Assembly: GCA_035308565.1 (NCBI GenBank)
Contig: DATGGK010000055.1
Location: 11,869-75,868, forward strand
DNA length: 64,000 nt
DNA from: JANXLS01 sp035308565
GTDB taxonomy: Bacteria > Planctomycetota > SZUA-567 > H5-PLA8
Direction: 5' to 3'
Shown: piece after piece, positions 51,301-57,904 of the stretch
Layout of the letters: each line of letters starts with the position of its first letter
How positions within the stretch are numbered: the stretch's first letter is position 1
Notes under the pieces: generated by a model
Database searches by the model: none
Seen by the model: the letters and a program-made list of their open reading frames with translations, nothing else
What the model was told of the DNA's origin: nothing
Made by a program: the position numbers and the translations under genes

Positions 51301-53457
51301 ACTCCTACCAACGTGAGTAAAACGTATGGCGACGCCATTCCGGTGTTGGGCGGCACGGTCAGCGGCGTGCAGAACGGCGACAACATCACGGCATCGTATT
51401 CCACTTTGGCCGCGCCGGGCAGCGCGGTAGGGCCGTACTCGATTACAGCGATGCTGAGCGACCCTGGCAATAAGCTGCCGAATTATGCGGTGACGCTCAA
51501 TACTGGCACGTTGACGATCAATACTGCGCCATTGAGCGTCAGTGCTGACAACAAGAGCAAAACTTATGGCGATCCAAATCCGGCGTTTACCGGCACGCTG
51601 AGCGGCGTGGTCAATGGCGATGCGATTACCGCGAGTTACTCGACGAGCACGACGCCCGGCAGCGCGGCGGGGGCATACTCGATTGTACCCATGCTTAACG
51701 ATCCGGGCGGGAAACTGGGTAATTATGCGCTGACTTCCACCAATGGGACGCTGACCATTAATAAAGCCGCGTTGAGCGTCACTGCGAATAACGCCAGCCG
51801 TACGTATGGCGCGGCCGATCCAATTTTTGCCGGCACGCTTACTGGCGTGGTTAATGCGGACAACATTACGGCGACGTACTCGGCGGGCACGACGGCGGCC
51901 AGCCCGGTGGCGACGTATCCGATTGTACCTACTCTGGTCGATCCCGGCAACAAGCTGGGTAATTATGCGCTGACTTCCGCCAATGGGACGCTGACCATTA
52001 CGACGGCGGCGTTGTCGGTGAGCGCCACGAACGCCACACGCTTCTACCACGCGCCCGATCCCGTCTTCACCGGCACGCTCGCCGGCATTCAGAACAACGA
52101 CGCGATCTCGGCGACATACTCCTCGACAGCCACGCAGACTAGCGCCGTGGGCGCATACCCGATCTCTCCAGCCCTCGTCGATCCAAACGGTTTGCTTGGA
52201 AACTATTCCGTGACAAGCGCCAACGGAACGCTGACAATCAAGAAGGCGACGCCGGCGATAGTGTGGCTGCAACCCGCGCAAATTTTCGCGGGCGTGCCGC
52301 TGGACACGACGCAGCTCAACGCCGCCGCTAGCGATGCGTTTACCAATACGGCAGTGACGGGCACGTTCGCGTACGCTCCGGACACCGGCACGGTTTTGGC
52401 GCCGGGTTTGGGACAGACGCTGAGCGTCACCTTCACGCCCGACGATGCAACCAATTACACGATCGCGACGGCGCAGACGAGCATCGACGTTGCGCCCGCC
52501 ATTCCGCCCGCGATCACCAGCGCGTTGAGCGCTTCAACCGCGATCAACGCGGACTTCGCGTACACAATCACCGCCGACGGCAGCACGCCTCTGGCGTTCA
52601 GCGCAACAGGCTTGCCTGATGGCCTGATGTTGAACGGCGCAGACATCGGCGGCAATCCGACGGCCAGTGGCGTGTTCAACGTAACGCTGACGGCTACAAA
52701 TTACGGCGGGAGCGATTCGAAGAATTTGAAGCTTATCGTCGTCGCCAGCGGCACGAATCACGCGCCGGTGATCGCGTCGCCGCCGACGGCATCGGCTAAT
52801 CCCTCGGTTGTCGGCACTGCGCTTTTCTTCTCCGCACAAGCGACGGATGCAGACGGCGACGCGCTAGATTACAATTGGGATTTCGGCGACGGAACAGCGG
52901 CGGACGGTGCGAGCGTCTCAAAAATCTTCGCCGCGCCGGGTGTGTACATCGTGACGGTGACGGTTTCTGACGGCCAAGCCAGCGCGACGCAAAGCGTCGA
53001 TCTCGTCATCAACGCCCAAGCGTCGCAGGACACATTTGCAGTGACGAAAATCAAACTTGGGTTCAGCTTTACGAAAAGCGGCAACGATAACTTGTCACTG
53101 TCCGGACAAATTCCGCTGCCACCGGGATTTTTTCCGGCGGGGAAAATCGTGCGGATTCTCATTGGAGGATTCGACACGAGCGGGACGCTAAACAGCAAAG
53201 GAACGTCGGGCGACAAATCCTTCTCGCTGCGCTCGAAGAAGGGCAGTGCGACGGCGAGCTTCTCCTTCACGGTGAAAAACCGGAATCTGTTTACGCCCCT
53301 GCAAGGGCTGGGCTTTAGCAAGACAGCATCGAATCCCTCGCTGATTTTCCCGGTGATCGTGGTGCTGGACGGCACCTCGCATTTCGCAAGTCCGGCGCTT
53401 GTTTACACAGTGAAAGTGAACAAGCTCGGACCGCAAAGCGGAAGCGGTAAGCACTGA
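48394..53457 (+). CDS. Large secreted LamG / Ig-like / MBG-repeat surface protein with PKD and conserved C-terminal domain
   Basis: The 1,687-residue protein has a signal peptide (MRRFLFGRDLRAAVCILTLI). Approximate domains: LamG-like 30-235; cadherin-like 235-325; second LamG 330-540; Ig-like 545-645; eight MBG-type repeats 645-1285 of exactly 80 codons each (SRAYGAANP at their starts); an Ig-like unit; a putative-Ig domain 1370-1450; a PKD 1455-1535 (WDFGDG); and a terminal 140-residue domain (LGFSFTKSGNDNLSLSG start). The ATG at 48394 follows GGGGAGGG. A longer in-frame start is rejected because it loses the signal peptide. The protein is paralogous to the gene at 60376 and shares its terminal domain with the CotH giant. 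The role is inferred to be surface adhesion or polymer binding. Confidence 0.85.
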   Translation: MRRFLFGRDLRAAVCILTLIFVCSVRAASGPVAYYTFDEASGTVALDSSGNGYNGALTGGVTRVPGINGNALNFDGSTGYVEVPYSAALNTPQFTISVAVKLTGGQGTNRSVITSRNSSPTLGFVIYATDTNQWQFWTGANSNVTWNYLVGQNVTLNTWTFLSATYDGTTMRLYQNGVLSNSLTAPYTVNVNKPLRIGAGATEGTPQFFFPGLIDDVRVYNRALSAAEIAQALPASVTLPDTYSMVASQTLTVAAPGVMANDISFNGNILSAVRDTDVSHGTLNFNADGSFVYTPANGYTGADSFTYHTDNGSGGLSASTPVTFNVGTLRSGTVVLYSFDEGAGTAAHDSSGNGNDGALTNGPVWVAGVEGTALSFNGINQYINDASFNWPSGGPVTVAFWNYVAASQVQGSCAFGAGTGDPNRFQAHAPNSDSNIYWDYGNIQGAGRIMANYAPYLDKWTHVALVSAGVGGNFKAIYLNGQLVASASSSDGPQVPISILQVGHSAADPVGSTHHHGIIDDFQIYNRVLSAYEIQSLTTGSSPTTVAAVSAVASYGGTQTITLDANITASAAVNEGTVTFQIMNGATAIGNAATSGTVSNGNASVSYALPSGTSVGSYTISASYSGGATYAPSSDNTDTLTINKVSLTVNANNVIRAYGSANPTLTGSIVGIQNSDNITATYATSAGLTSIVGGYSIVPTLVDPGNRLVNYTVTSNNGTLTVSAAPLSVTPANLSRAYGAANPTLSGTITGIKNSDNITATYATSATVLSAVANYSIVPTLIDPSNKLSNYSVTSNNGTLTVTQAGLTAVAFNASRAYGAANPTFSGILSGVLNGDNILAAYNTTATPASSIGNYAITPSLLDPDGKQSNYSVTLSNGTLNVTTAPLSVAAANVSRPYGAANPTLTGTITGIQNNDNITATYATSATPQSLIGNYNIVPTLVDPGSKLSNYSVTSTNGTLTVGTAALTVTPTNVSKTYGDAIPVLGGTVSGVQNGDNITASYSTLAAPGSAVGPYSITAMLSDPGNKLPNYAVTLNTGTLTINTAPLSVSADNKSKTYGDPNPAFTGTLSGVVNGDAITASYSTSTTPGSAAGAYSIVPMLNDPGGKLGNYALTSTNGTLTINKAALSVTANNASRTYGAADPIFAGTLTGVVNADNITATYSAGTTAASPVATYPIVPTLVDPGNKLGNYALTSANGTLTITTAALSVSATNATRFYHAPDPVFTGTLAGIQNNDAISATYSSTATQTSAVGAYPISPALVDPNGLLGNYSVTSANGTLTIKKATPAIVWLQPAQIFAGVPLDTTQLNAAASDAFTNTAVTGTFAYAPDTGTVLAPGLGQTLSVTFTPDDATNYTIATAQTSIDVAPAIPPAITSALSASTAINADFAYTITADGSTPLAFSATGLPDGLMLNGADIGGNPTASGVFNVTLTATNYGGSDSKNLKLIVVASGTNHAPVIASPPTASANPSVVGTALFFSAQATDADGDALDYNWDFGDGTAADGASVSKIFAAPGVYIVTVTVSDGQASATQSVDLVINAQASQDTFAVTKIKLGFSFTKSGNDNLSLSGQIPLPPGFFPAGKIVRILIGGFDTSGTLNSKGTSGDKSFSLRSKKGSATASFSFTVKNRNLFTPLQGLGFSKTASNPSLIFPVIVVLDGTSHFASPALVYTVKVNKLGPQSGSGKH
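50324..52245 (+). repeat. Tandem array of eight 240-bp MBG repeat units
   Basis: Each unit of 80 codons reads like xPLSVxAxNxSRxYGAANPxxTG, then a GDNITAxYxT core and NYxVTxxNGTLT. DNA identity is high between neighbours; for example GCGCTGACTTCC-CCAATGGG recurs at 51720 and 51960. The paralog at 60376 has only three units, so copy number changes. Confidence 0.8.
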
Positions 53458-53463
53458 CGCAAG

Positions 53464-53490
53464 CCGCCAGTGGCGGACCCTTTGATTTTT
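53464..53490 (+). terminator. Weak intrinsic terminator-like hairpin after the LamG/MBG gene
   Basis: CCGCC-AGT-GGCGG is followed by a T-rich stretch (GATTTTT). The stem is short, so function is uncertain. It sits between convergent gene ends. Confidence 0.35.
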
Positions 53491-53558
53491 CCCGCCGGCC
53501 GCAGGACGGTGCACTCAGGCTGCGCGAAGTGGCGCTGCCGCTCCGCACGCCCTCGGCG

Positions 53559-54929
53559 CTAAATCGCCATCATCTCCTTGATCTTCCCGTTCGCAATGCC
53601 GAGCGGCCGTTCCGTCGGCACACCCGCGCACGCCAGCAGCGTGGTCAACAAGTCGCCCTGGTTCCCTTTGACTTTATCAATAAAGCGCCCGGTCTTCAGC
53701 GTTCCGCCGCCCTTGCCGGCGACGATGAACGGCAGATTCGCGCGTTCGTGTTTGTTGCCGTCCTCAAGCCCCGAACCCCACATCATGATGCAATTGTCGA
53801 GCAGCGTGCCGTCGCCTTCGCGCAGGCTGTCCATCTTCTTCACCATGTACGCGAATTGCGCGATGTTGAAGGCGGCGATCGCGGAGACCTTGCGCATCAT
53901 TTCCGGCTGGTTGTTGTGGTGCGTCTGCGAATGATGCTCGTCTTTGAAACCGAGTTCCGGATAGGACACGCCGTTGGGCGTAGAACCGATGTAGGTGCTC
54001 ACGCGCGTCGTGTCCGTTTGGAAAGCCAGCACGTTCAATTCGCACATCACCTGCATGTATTCGCTGCGCTTGTCGCCCTCGGGGATTTTGACTTCGATCG
54101 GCGGTGAGTCCTTATCATTGCGTTTGCTCGCGCTGACGCCGGCCTTTTCCAACGCCGCCTCCTTTTGCCGGAATTCGATCCCGGCGATGCGCCGCTCCAC
54201 GGACCGCACCGCGTCCATGTATTCGTCGAGCTTTTGCTGGTCGTCCTGCGCGAGCTTTTTGCGCAAGTCGCGCGCGCCGCCGATGACCAGATCCAACATG
54301 CCGCGGTCCAGCGGATCGCGCTGCGCAAGCGTGCCGGGTTTGTCCGATTTGCCAAAGAGCCGGTTGAGCACCGCGCGCGGATTGATCTCCGCCGGCAGCG
54401 CCTGGGTCGAATTGCGGTAGCTGCAGTGCGAGTAATACCCTTCGTGCAAGCCCTCCTGGTTCTCCTTATGCGTCTGCGGCATGGTGGCCAATTCCAGCGA
54501 CGGCAGCGAGGTGAAGCTGCCGATGTAGTTCGCGGCGATCTGGTCGGCGGAGATGCCAATGTCGATCCGGTTGCGGTGGTTGGCGTCCGGCAATTTCGCG
54601 GTCAGCCACGTGGAAAGCTCCAACGCATGCGGCGCGCCGTTGAAGGGCGCGATCGGCACGCCCGAGATGCCCTTCACCATCAGGCACTTCTCCAGCACGG
54701 GCTTCAGCGACTCGATGTTCGCCGGCGGCGCGGTCAGAAAGCTCTCCGGCGACTTGGGCCAGAACTGGTCCATGATGACGCCGTGAGGCATGTACATGAA
54801 TCCCAGGCGAACCGGCGGCTTGGCGCCCTTCTCGTCGGCCCAGCCCACGCTTTCCAGAAGCGGCAAGGCGAGCGCGGCTCCGGCGCCCTTCAGCAGCGTG
54901 CGGCGATTCATCAGAGAGTGGTTTGGCAT
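53559..54929 (-). CDS. DUF1552 domain protein with twin-arginine-type signal
   Basis: The 456-residue protein starts with a twin-arginine-type signal (MNRRTLLKGAGAALALPLLE) and continues with the DUF1552 pattern (RLGFMYMPHGVIMDQFWP, then the MWGSGLEDGN block near residue 390). DUF1552 proteins accompany DUF1592 cytochrome-like proteins in PVC bacteria and some other phyla. The partner gene lies at 57905-59941, about 3 kb upstream on the same strand rather than adjacent. The enzymatic activity of the family is unknown to me; export through the Tat pathway is inferred. Confidence 0.85.
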   Translation of the reverse strand: MPNHSLMNRRTLLKGAGAALALPLLESVGWADEKGAKPPVRLGFMYMPHGVIMDQFWPKSPESFLTAPPANIESLKPVLEKCLMVKGISGVPIAPFNGAPHALELSTWLTAKLPDANHRNRIDIGISADQIAANYIGSFTSLPSLELATMPQTHKENQEGLHEGYYSHCSYRNSTQALPAEINPRAVLNRLFGKSDKPGTLAQRDPLDRGMLDLVIGGARDLRKKLAQDDQQKLDEYMDAVRSVERRIAGIEFRQKEAALEKAGVSASKRNDKDSPPIEVKIPEGDKRSEYMQVMCELNVLAFQTDTTRVSTYIGSTPNGVSYPELGFKDEHHSQTHHNNQPEMMRKVSAIAAFNIAQFAYMVKKMDSLREGDGTLLDNCIMMWGSGLEDGNKHERANLPFIVAGKGGGTLKTGRFIDKVKGNQGDLLTTLLACAGVPTERPLGIANGKIKEMMAI

Positions 54930-54958
54930 GGCGTGGGGTTACCTTTCTTGGCTCATCT

Positions 54959-55007
54959 CCCCTCTACACCGGCAGGCTAAAAGAATGCGCCTTCTGTCAC
55001 GGAATTC
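54959..55007 (-). repeat. Short direct repeat A, between the ClpP-like and DUF1552 genes
   Basis: This 49-bp sequence (CCCCTCTACACC ... AAAAGAATGCGCC ... GGAATTC) is about 80% identical to A' at 55584-55633. The copies bracket the ClpP-like gene. Confidence 0.6.
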
Positions 55008-55019
55008 TATCACAGAATT

Positions 55020-55544
55020 CTAGCTCAAGACATCATCGATCAATCCGTATTGTTGCGCACTGAACGGTGTGAACTCTCGTTCCTGCTCCATATCACTGAG
55101 CAACACTTCAAGCTTTTGCCCGGTTGCGTTTGCGAGTAGCATGGCCAGATCGTTTGTAAATCGCTGAATTTCGTTCGGCGTCCCATTTCCCCAAACGGAG
55201 GTGAGTTTCATGATTGCGCCTGGAAGGGCGCTGCGCAGTCCTTTGCTTCCTGACGCTAAAATGACTGCGCCAGTTCCGGTGGCATTCCGTATGCAAACAG
55301 TTTCAATCTTGGGCACGAAATGTTCCATAACGTCGAGAATGGCAAACGACGCCGCAACTGCTCCCCCAGGCGAGTCGATGTAGAGGCTAATTGGCGTCCT
55401 TGCATCCAATTGCTGAAGATAGAGCATTTGAGCGATTACGGCGCTTGCGACCTCGTCATTGATCTCGCCCATGAGCATAATAATTCGGTCTGAGAGCAGG
55501 CGATTGATGATCGCGGACGCTTTCGAAGGGTTCTGATTATTCAT
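55020..55544 (-). CDS. ClpP-like protein lacking the catalytic triad
   Basis: The 174-residue protein has a clear ClpP fold signature: YIDSPGGAVAASFAI (55-69), the GAVILASGSKGLR block (92-104) and YGLIDDVLS at the end. The three catalytic positions are all changed. The serine position (ClpP AASMGA) is Gly90 in ATGTGA. The histidine region has IMKL instead of VMIH, with no His nearby. The Asp of ERD is Glu155. The SPGG oxyanion loop remains. It is therefore expected to be inactive as a protease, like cyanobacterial ClpR. The start at 55544 is chosen over a TTG upstream. It is a small accessory gene bordered by repeats A and A'. Confidence 0.8.
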   Translation of the reverse strand: MNNQNPSKASAIINRLLSDRIIMLMGEINDEVASAVIAQMLYLQQLDARTPISLYIDSPGGAVAASFAILDVMEHFVPKIETVCIRNATGTGAVILASGSKGLRSALPGAIMKLTSVWGNGTPNEIQRFTNDLAMLLANATGQKLEVLLSDMEQEREFTPFSAQQYGLIDDVLS

Positions 55545-55583
55545 TTTTTCCAATCCTTCGCCGGTGGCCCACCCACGCAACGT

Positions 55584-55633
55584 CCCCTCTTACACCGCTA
55601 AGCCAAAAGAATGCGCCGTCTGACCCGGAATTC
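55584..55633 (-). repeat. Short direct repeat A', upstream of the ClpP-like gene
   Basis: The partner of repeat A at 54959-55007. It lies four bases after the stop of the gene at 55637-56227 and 40 bases before the ClpP-like start. Confidence 0.6.
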
Positions 55634-55636
55634 GGT

Positions 55637-56227
55637 TTATCCGAAAAACAATACCAAACTTTGCCCCTTTGCGGCCTGGAGCCAATTGAAGAATCGCACC
55701 ATATATGACGCGCCACCCGGCTTGAAACCCATCACATCCAGCGGCTGTAAGCGTTCAATGGCGGCCTCGATCTCCGCAGGCTCCATGACGTTTATGGGGG
55801 TGTTTGGAGAGGGAGCGGGAAAGCCTGATGGCAAGGTACACGGCACTCTGCTGTCAAGGCGGACGCCCGGCGGCACACCTTTTTTCTTCAAAGCTCGATT
55901 GACCTGTGCCGAGGCGTCGTGCTCGCTGTAGTCAATCTTTTCAATGAAGTCAATTTGCTCTCCCAAATGACGTATCAAGGCTTCGAGCGCAAATACATAC
56001 TTCTGTTTGTCCGCGATCTTGCCGGTCATAATCAGGGCGGTCAGCACCTCTCGAAGCGTGGGCGCGTCCGGATCGTCTTCGCGATTCATCGGATCGTCAT
56101 CGTCTTCGATAATATCGGCGTTGGTCTCGAACAATTCCTGCAACCCTGCGGTGTCGCCGCAACCAAAGCAACTCAACAATTCGTTCATGTCCACGCGGTA
56201 AACTGTCAGGCTCATGCCCATACTCAT
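55637..56227 (-). CDS. Hypothetical protein, possibly DUF7691-like
   Basis: The 196-residue protein has an opening (MSLTVYRVDMNELLSCFG) reminiscent of DUF7691-type small proteins, then an acidic segment (ADIIEDDDDPMNREDDPD). No signal peptide or membrane segment is visible. AGGGG precedes the ATG at 56227. I do not know its function. Confidence 0.65.
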   Translation of the reverse strand: MSMGMSLTVYRVDMNELLSCFGCGDTAGLQELFETNADIIEDDDDPMNREDDPDAPTLREVLTALIMTGKIADKQKYVFALEALIRHLGEQIDFIEKIDYSEHDASAQVNRALKKKGVPPGVRLDSRVPCTLPSGFPAPSPNTPINVMEPAEIEAAIERLQPLDVMGFKPGGASYMVRFFNWLQAAKGQSLVLFFG

Positions 56228-56237
56228 ACATCCCCTG

Positions 56238-56311
56238 CTACGCCCCTACCATCACCTTCGTCACCGCCGTCCAATCCCCATTCGGCTCGCCGCCGTCCCA
56301 GAAGCTCATGC
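56238..56311 (-). repeat. Direct repeat B (gene 3'-end remnant)
   Basis: This 74-bp stretch is about 90% identical to B' at 56867-56940. On the minus strand both read MSFWDGGE-NGDWTAV-KV-VGA followed by a TAG stop, so each looks like the preserved 3' end of the same lost gene. The pair brackets the toxin-antitoxin genes. Confidence 0.65.
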
Positions 56312-56324
56312 ACTCGACACGAAT

Positions 56325-56588
56325 TCAACTCAGGATTTTGTCGTATTCTGCGTGCGAACCAATCCAAAACCAGGTCATCGTATCGTCGCGCAATTTACCG
56401 AGCACTCGCCAACCACGCGACACGCGTACGGAGTAAACAGGTTCCTTTTGATGCACTTTCTTAAAACGCAGGCTGGGATGACGCGGATTGTCGCGCCATA
56501 AGCGATACGCCTTACGCGCCAAATCCTTCACATCGTCAGGCAATGTGGCGAAGCGTTCGCGAAAGGCATCGGTGATTTTCGAATTCAC
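56325..56588 (-). CDS. RelE/ParE-family toxin (HigB-like)
   Basis: The 87-residue protein has the RelE-type pattern: an N-terminal helix pair (FRERFATLPDDVKDLARKAY), a central strand (YSVRVSRGWRVLGK) and a basic surface. The stop of the antitoxin gene overlaps its start. Type II toxin; a ribosome-dependent mRNase in this family is typical, here inferred. Confidence 0.75.
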   Translation of the reverse strand: MNSKITDAFRERFATLPDDVKDLARKAYRLWRDNPRHPSLRFKKVHQKEPVYSVRVSRGWRVLGKLRDDTMTWFWIGSHAEYDKILS

Positions 56589-56803
56589 AATTGATCGATT
56601 CCGAGGTCGCGCACGCGTCCGGCTTTGAGATCCTCATCGACTTGCGCCGATAATCTCGCAAGTTTGTCCTGCGATTTGGCGAAGGCTTCATCCCAGCGAC
56701 GCTCATCCTCAAGTTCGTCCAGGATTAACGATGCAATACCGTCCTGTTCGGTATCAGGTAACGACTTCACCTTTTTGAATGCTTGTTCAAGCAACTGTGT
56801 CAT
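56585..56803 (-). CDS. Antitoxin partner of the RelE-type toxin
   Basis: The 72-residue, acidic, helical protein (LLEQAFKKVKSLPDTEQDG) precedes the toxin and overlaps it by four bases, the usual operon order. Its C-terminus (GRVRDLGIDQL) is the likely toxin-binding part. Confidence 0.75.
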   Translation of the reverse strand: MTQLLEQAFKKVKSLPDTEQDGIASLILDELEDERRWDEAFAKSQDKLARLSAQVDEDLKAGRVRDLGIDQL

Positions 56804-56866
56804 TTTGAAGTCTCCTTGGTGGGGAGCTTAAATGTTTACGAAAAAAATACCAGAGCAGGCACGAAA

Positions 56867-56940
56867 CTACGCTCCCACCGTCACTTTCGCCACCGCCGTC
56901 CAATCCCCGTTCGCCTCGCCGCCGTCCCAGAAGCTCATGC
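56867..56940 (-). repeat. Direct repeat B' (gene 3'-end remnant)
   Basis: The second copy of repeat B. It lies just downstream of the DUF1801 gene, and its reading frame continues in phase after that gene's stop codon (AWQGRQPCEYR then the shared stretch). Confidence 0.6.
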
Positions 56941-56971
56941 GGTATTCGCACGGCTGCCGACCTTGCCAGGC

Positions 56972-57454
56972 TCATCGCTTCTTCCCCCCGAAGCCGGGGA
57001 TGGCCGCGGCCTGTTTCATCCACGACGCGGCCTGGCGTTCGTCGAGGTCGTCCACGGATGCGAGGTCCACGCCGCGCGAGTCCTTGCCCATCCCGATCGG
57101 CGTAACCGGCGGTACGGGGGTGAGTGACGTGCCGCGCCCGAACGTGAGCTTGACGTGGCCCGCGAAGCCGCCGCAACAGAAGCACCAGCCGTCGCCGACG
57201 CCATACCACGCCATGCCCCACTTCACGCAGCGCTGCAAGCCCGGCAGCGTCTTGGCCGCCAGGGCATCGACGCGTTCGGCGATGGCGCGTTGCGGCTGCG
57301 GCAGCCAGCGGATGTAGGCGAAGACCGGCTCGTCGCCGTCCGCGGCCTTCGCGGGGCTTGCCCTGCCAGTCATGGCGGCCGGCAGCGCCGTGGCGACTTT
57401 GCCTTGCGCGGCCGTGCGCTTGCCGGGTTTGCGAGCCTTCGTCTTCGCGGCCAT
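56972..57454 (-). CDS. DUF1801 (YdhG-like) domain protein
   Basis: The 160-residue protein has a basic N-terminal tail (AAKTKARKPGKRTAA) then the DUF1801 fold, with KWGMAWYGVGDGWCFCCGGF, HVKLTF and an ending that fits the family (KQAAAIPGFGGKKR). The start at 57454 has GGAG at good spacing; a second ATG six bases upstream does not. Function is unknown; the family is related to iron chaperone-type frataxin-like folds. Confidence 0.75.
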   Translation of the reverse strand: MAAKTKARKPGKRTAAQGKVATALPAAMTGRASPAKAADGDEPVFAYIRWLPQPQRAIAERVDALAAKTLPGLQRCVKWGMAWYGVGDGWCFCCGGFAGHVKLTFGRGTSLTPVPPVTPIGMGKDSRGVDLASVDDLDERQAASWMKQAAAIPGFGGKKR

Positions 57455-57474
57455 GTTCATTCTCCGAGAGCCTT

Positions 57475-57515
57475 GCTGTTGCTTGCCACCACCTTCAGTG
57501 GTGGCAAGCAACAGC
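57475..57515. repeat. Perfect 18-bp inverted repeat with a 5-nt loop
   Basis: GCTGTTGCTTGCCACCAC and GTGGTGGCAAGCAACAGC are separated by CTTCA. It lies between the DUF1801 gene and the small upstream gene, so it would form a strong hairpin in the DUF1801 leader. There is no T-run, so it does not look like a simple terminator. Confidence 0.6.
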
Positions 57516-57535
57516 GAAATAAGTTCAACCTCCCT

Positions 57536-57871
57536 TCACTGAGTCAACCAAGCCCCCGTGGGTTCCCCCGTGGCTTCGTCAATATGCACGACCATGCCGC
57601 CTCCAAATCTGACAAATCCGGGTGGGGCTGGCGGAGAAAACGAAACGCCCCAATACGGCTCTGGATATGTCACCACTTGGTATACACGGGTCTTTGGATC
57701 GTAGCTCTGTACTTTGCCATACGACGTGCCGTCAATTCCAGTAATCTCACCATCGCTGGCGTGAAGCATGATCACACAGGGCTGCTCGAGAAAATGAGTC
57801 CACTGCGGCTGATGTTGTCGCACAAATTCTTTAGCTTTGGTAACAAGGATATATTCGAGATCGGTTTCCAT
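57536..57871 (-). CDS. Small hypothetical protein, unrecognised
   Basis: The 111-residue protein has short beta-rich stretches (PCVIMLHASDGEITGI, VYQVVTYPEPYWGVSF), no signal peptide and no known domain. The ATG at 57871 is preferred over an upstream TTG because GGAG lies at suitable spacing. The next gene upstream on the strand is DUF1592. Confidence 0.55.
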   Translation of the reverse strand: METDLEYILVTKAKEFVRQHQPQWTHFLEQPCVIMLHASDGEITGIDGTSYGKVQSYDPKTRVYQVVTYPEPYWGVSFSPPAPPGFVRFGGGMVVHIDEATGEPTGAWLTQ

Positions 57872-57904
57872 TTCGTCGTGCTCCAAGCCACCAGTGAATC
57901 TTAC

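Noticed and set aside
54959..56940. Integron cassette array with attC sites
   Set aside because: The gene-plus-repeat arrangement resembles cassettes, but no inverted core sites of the attC type and no integrase are visible.
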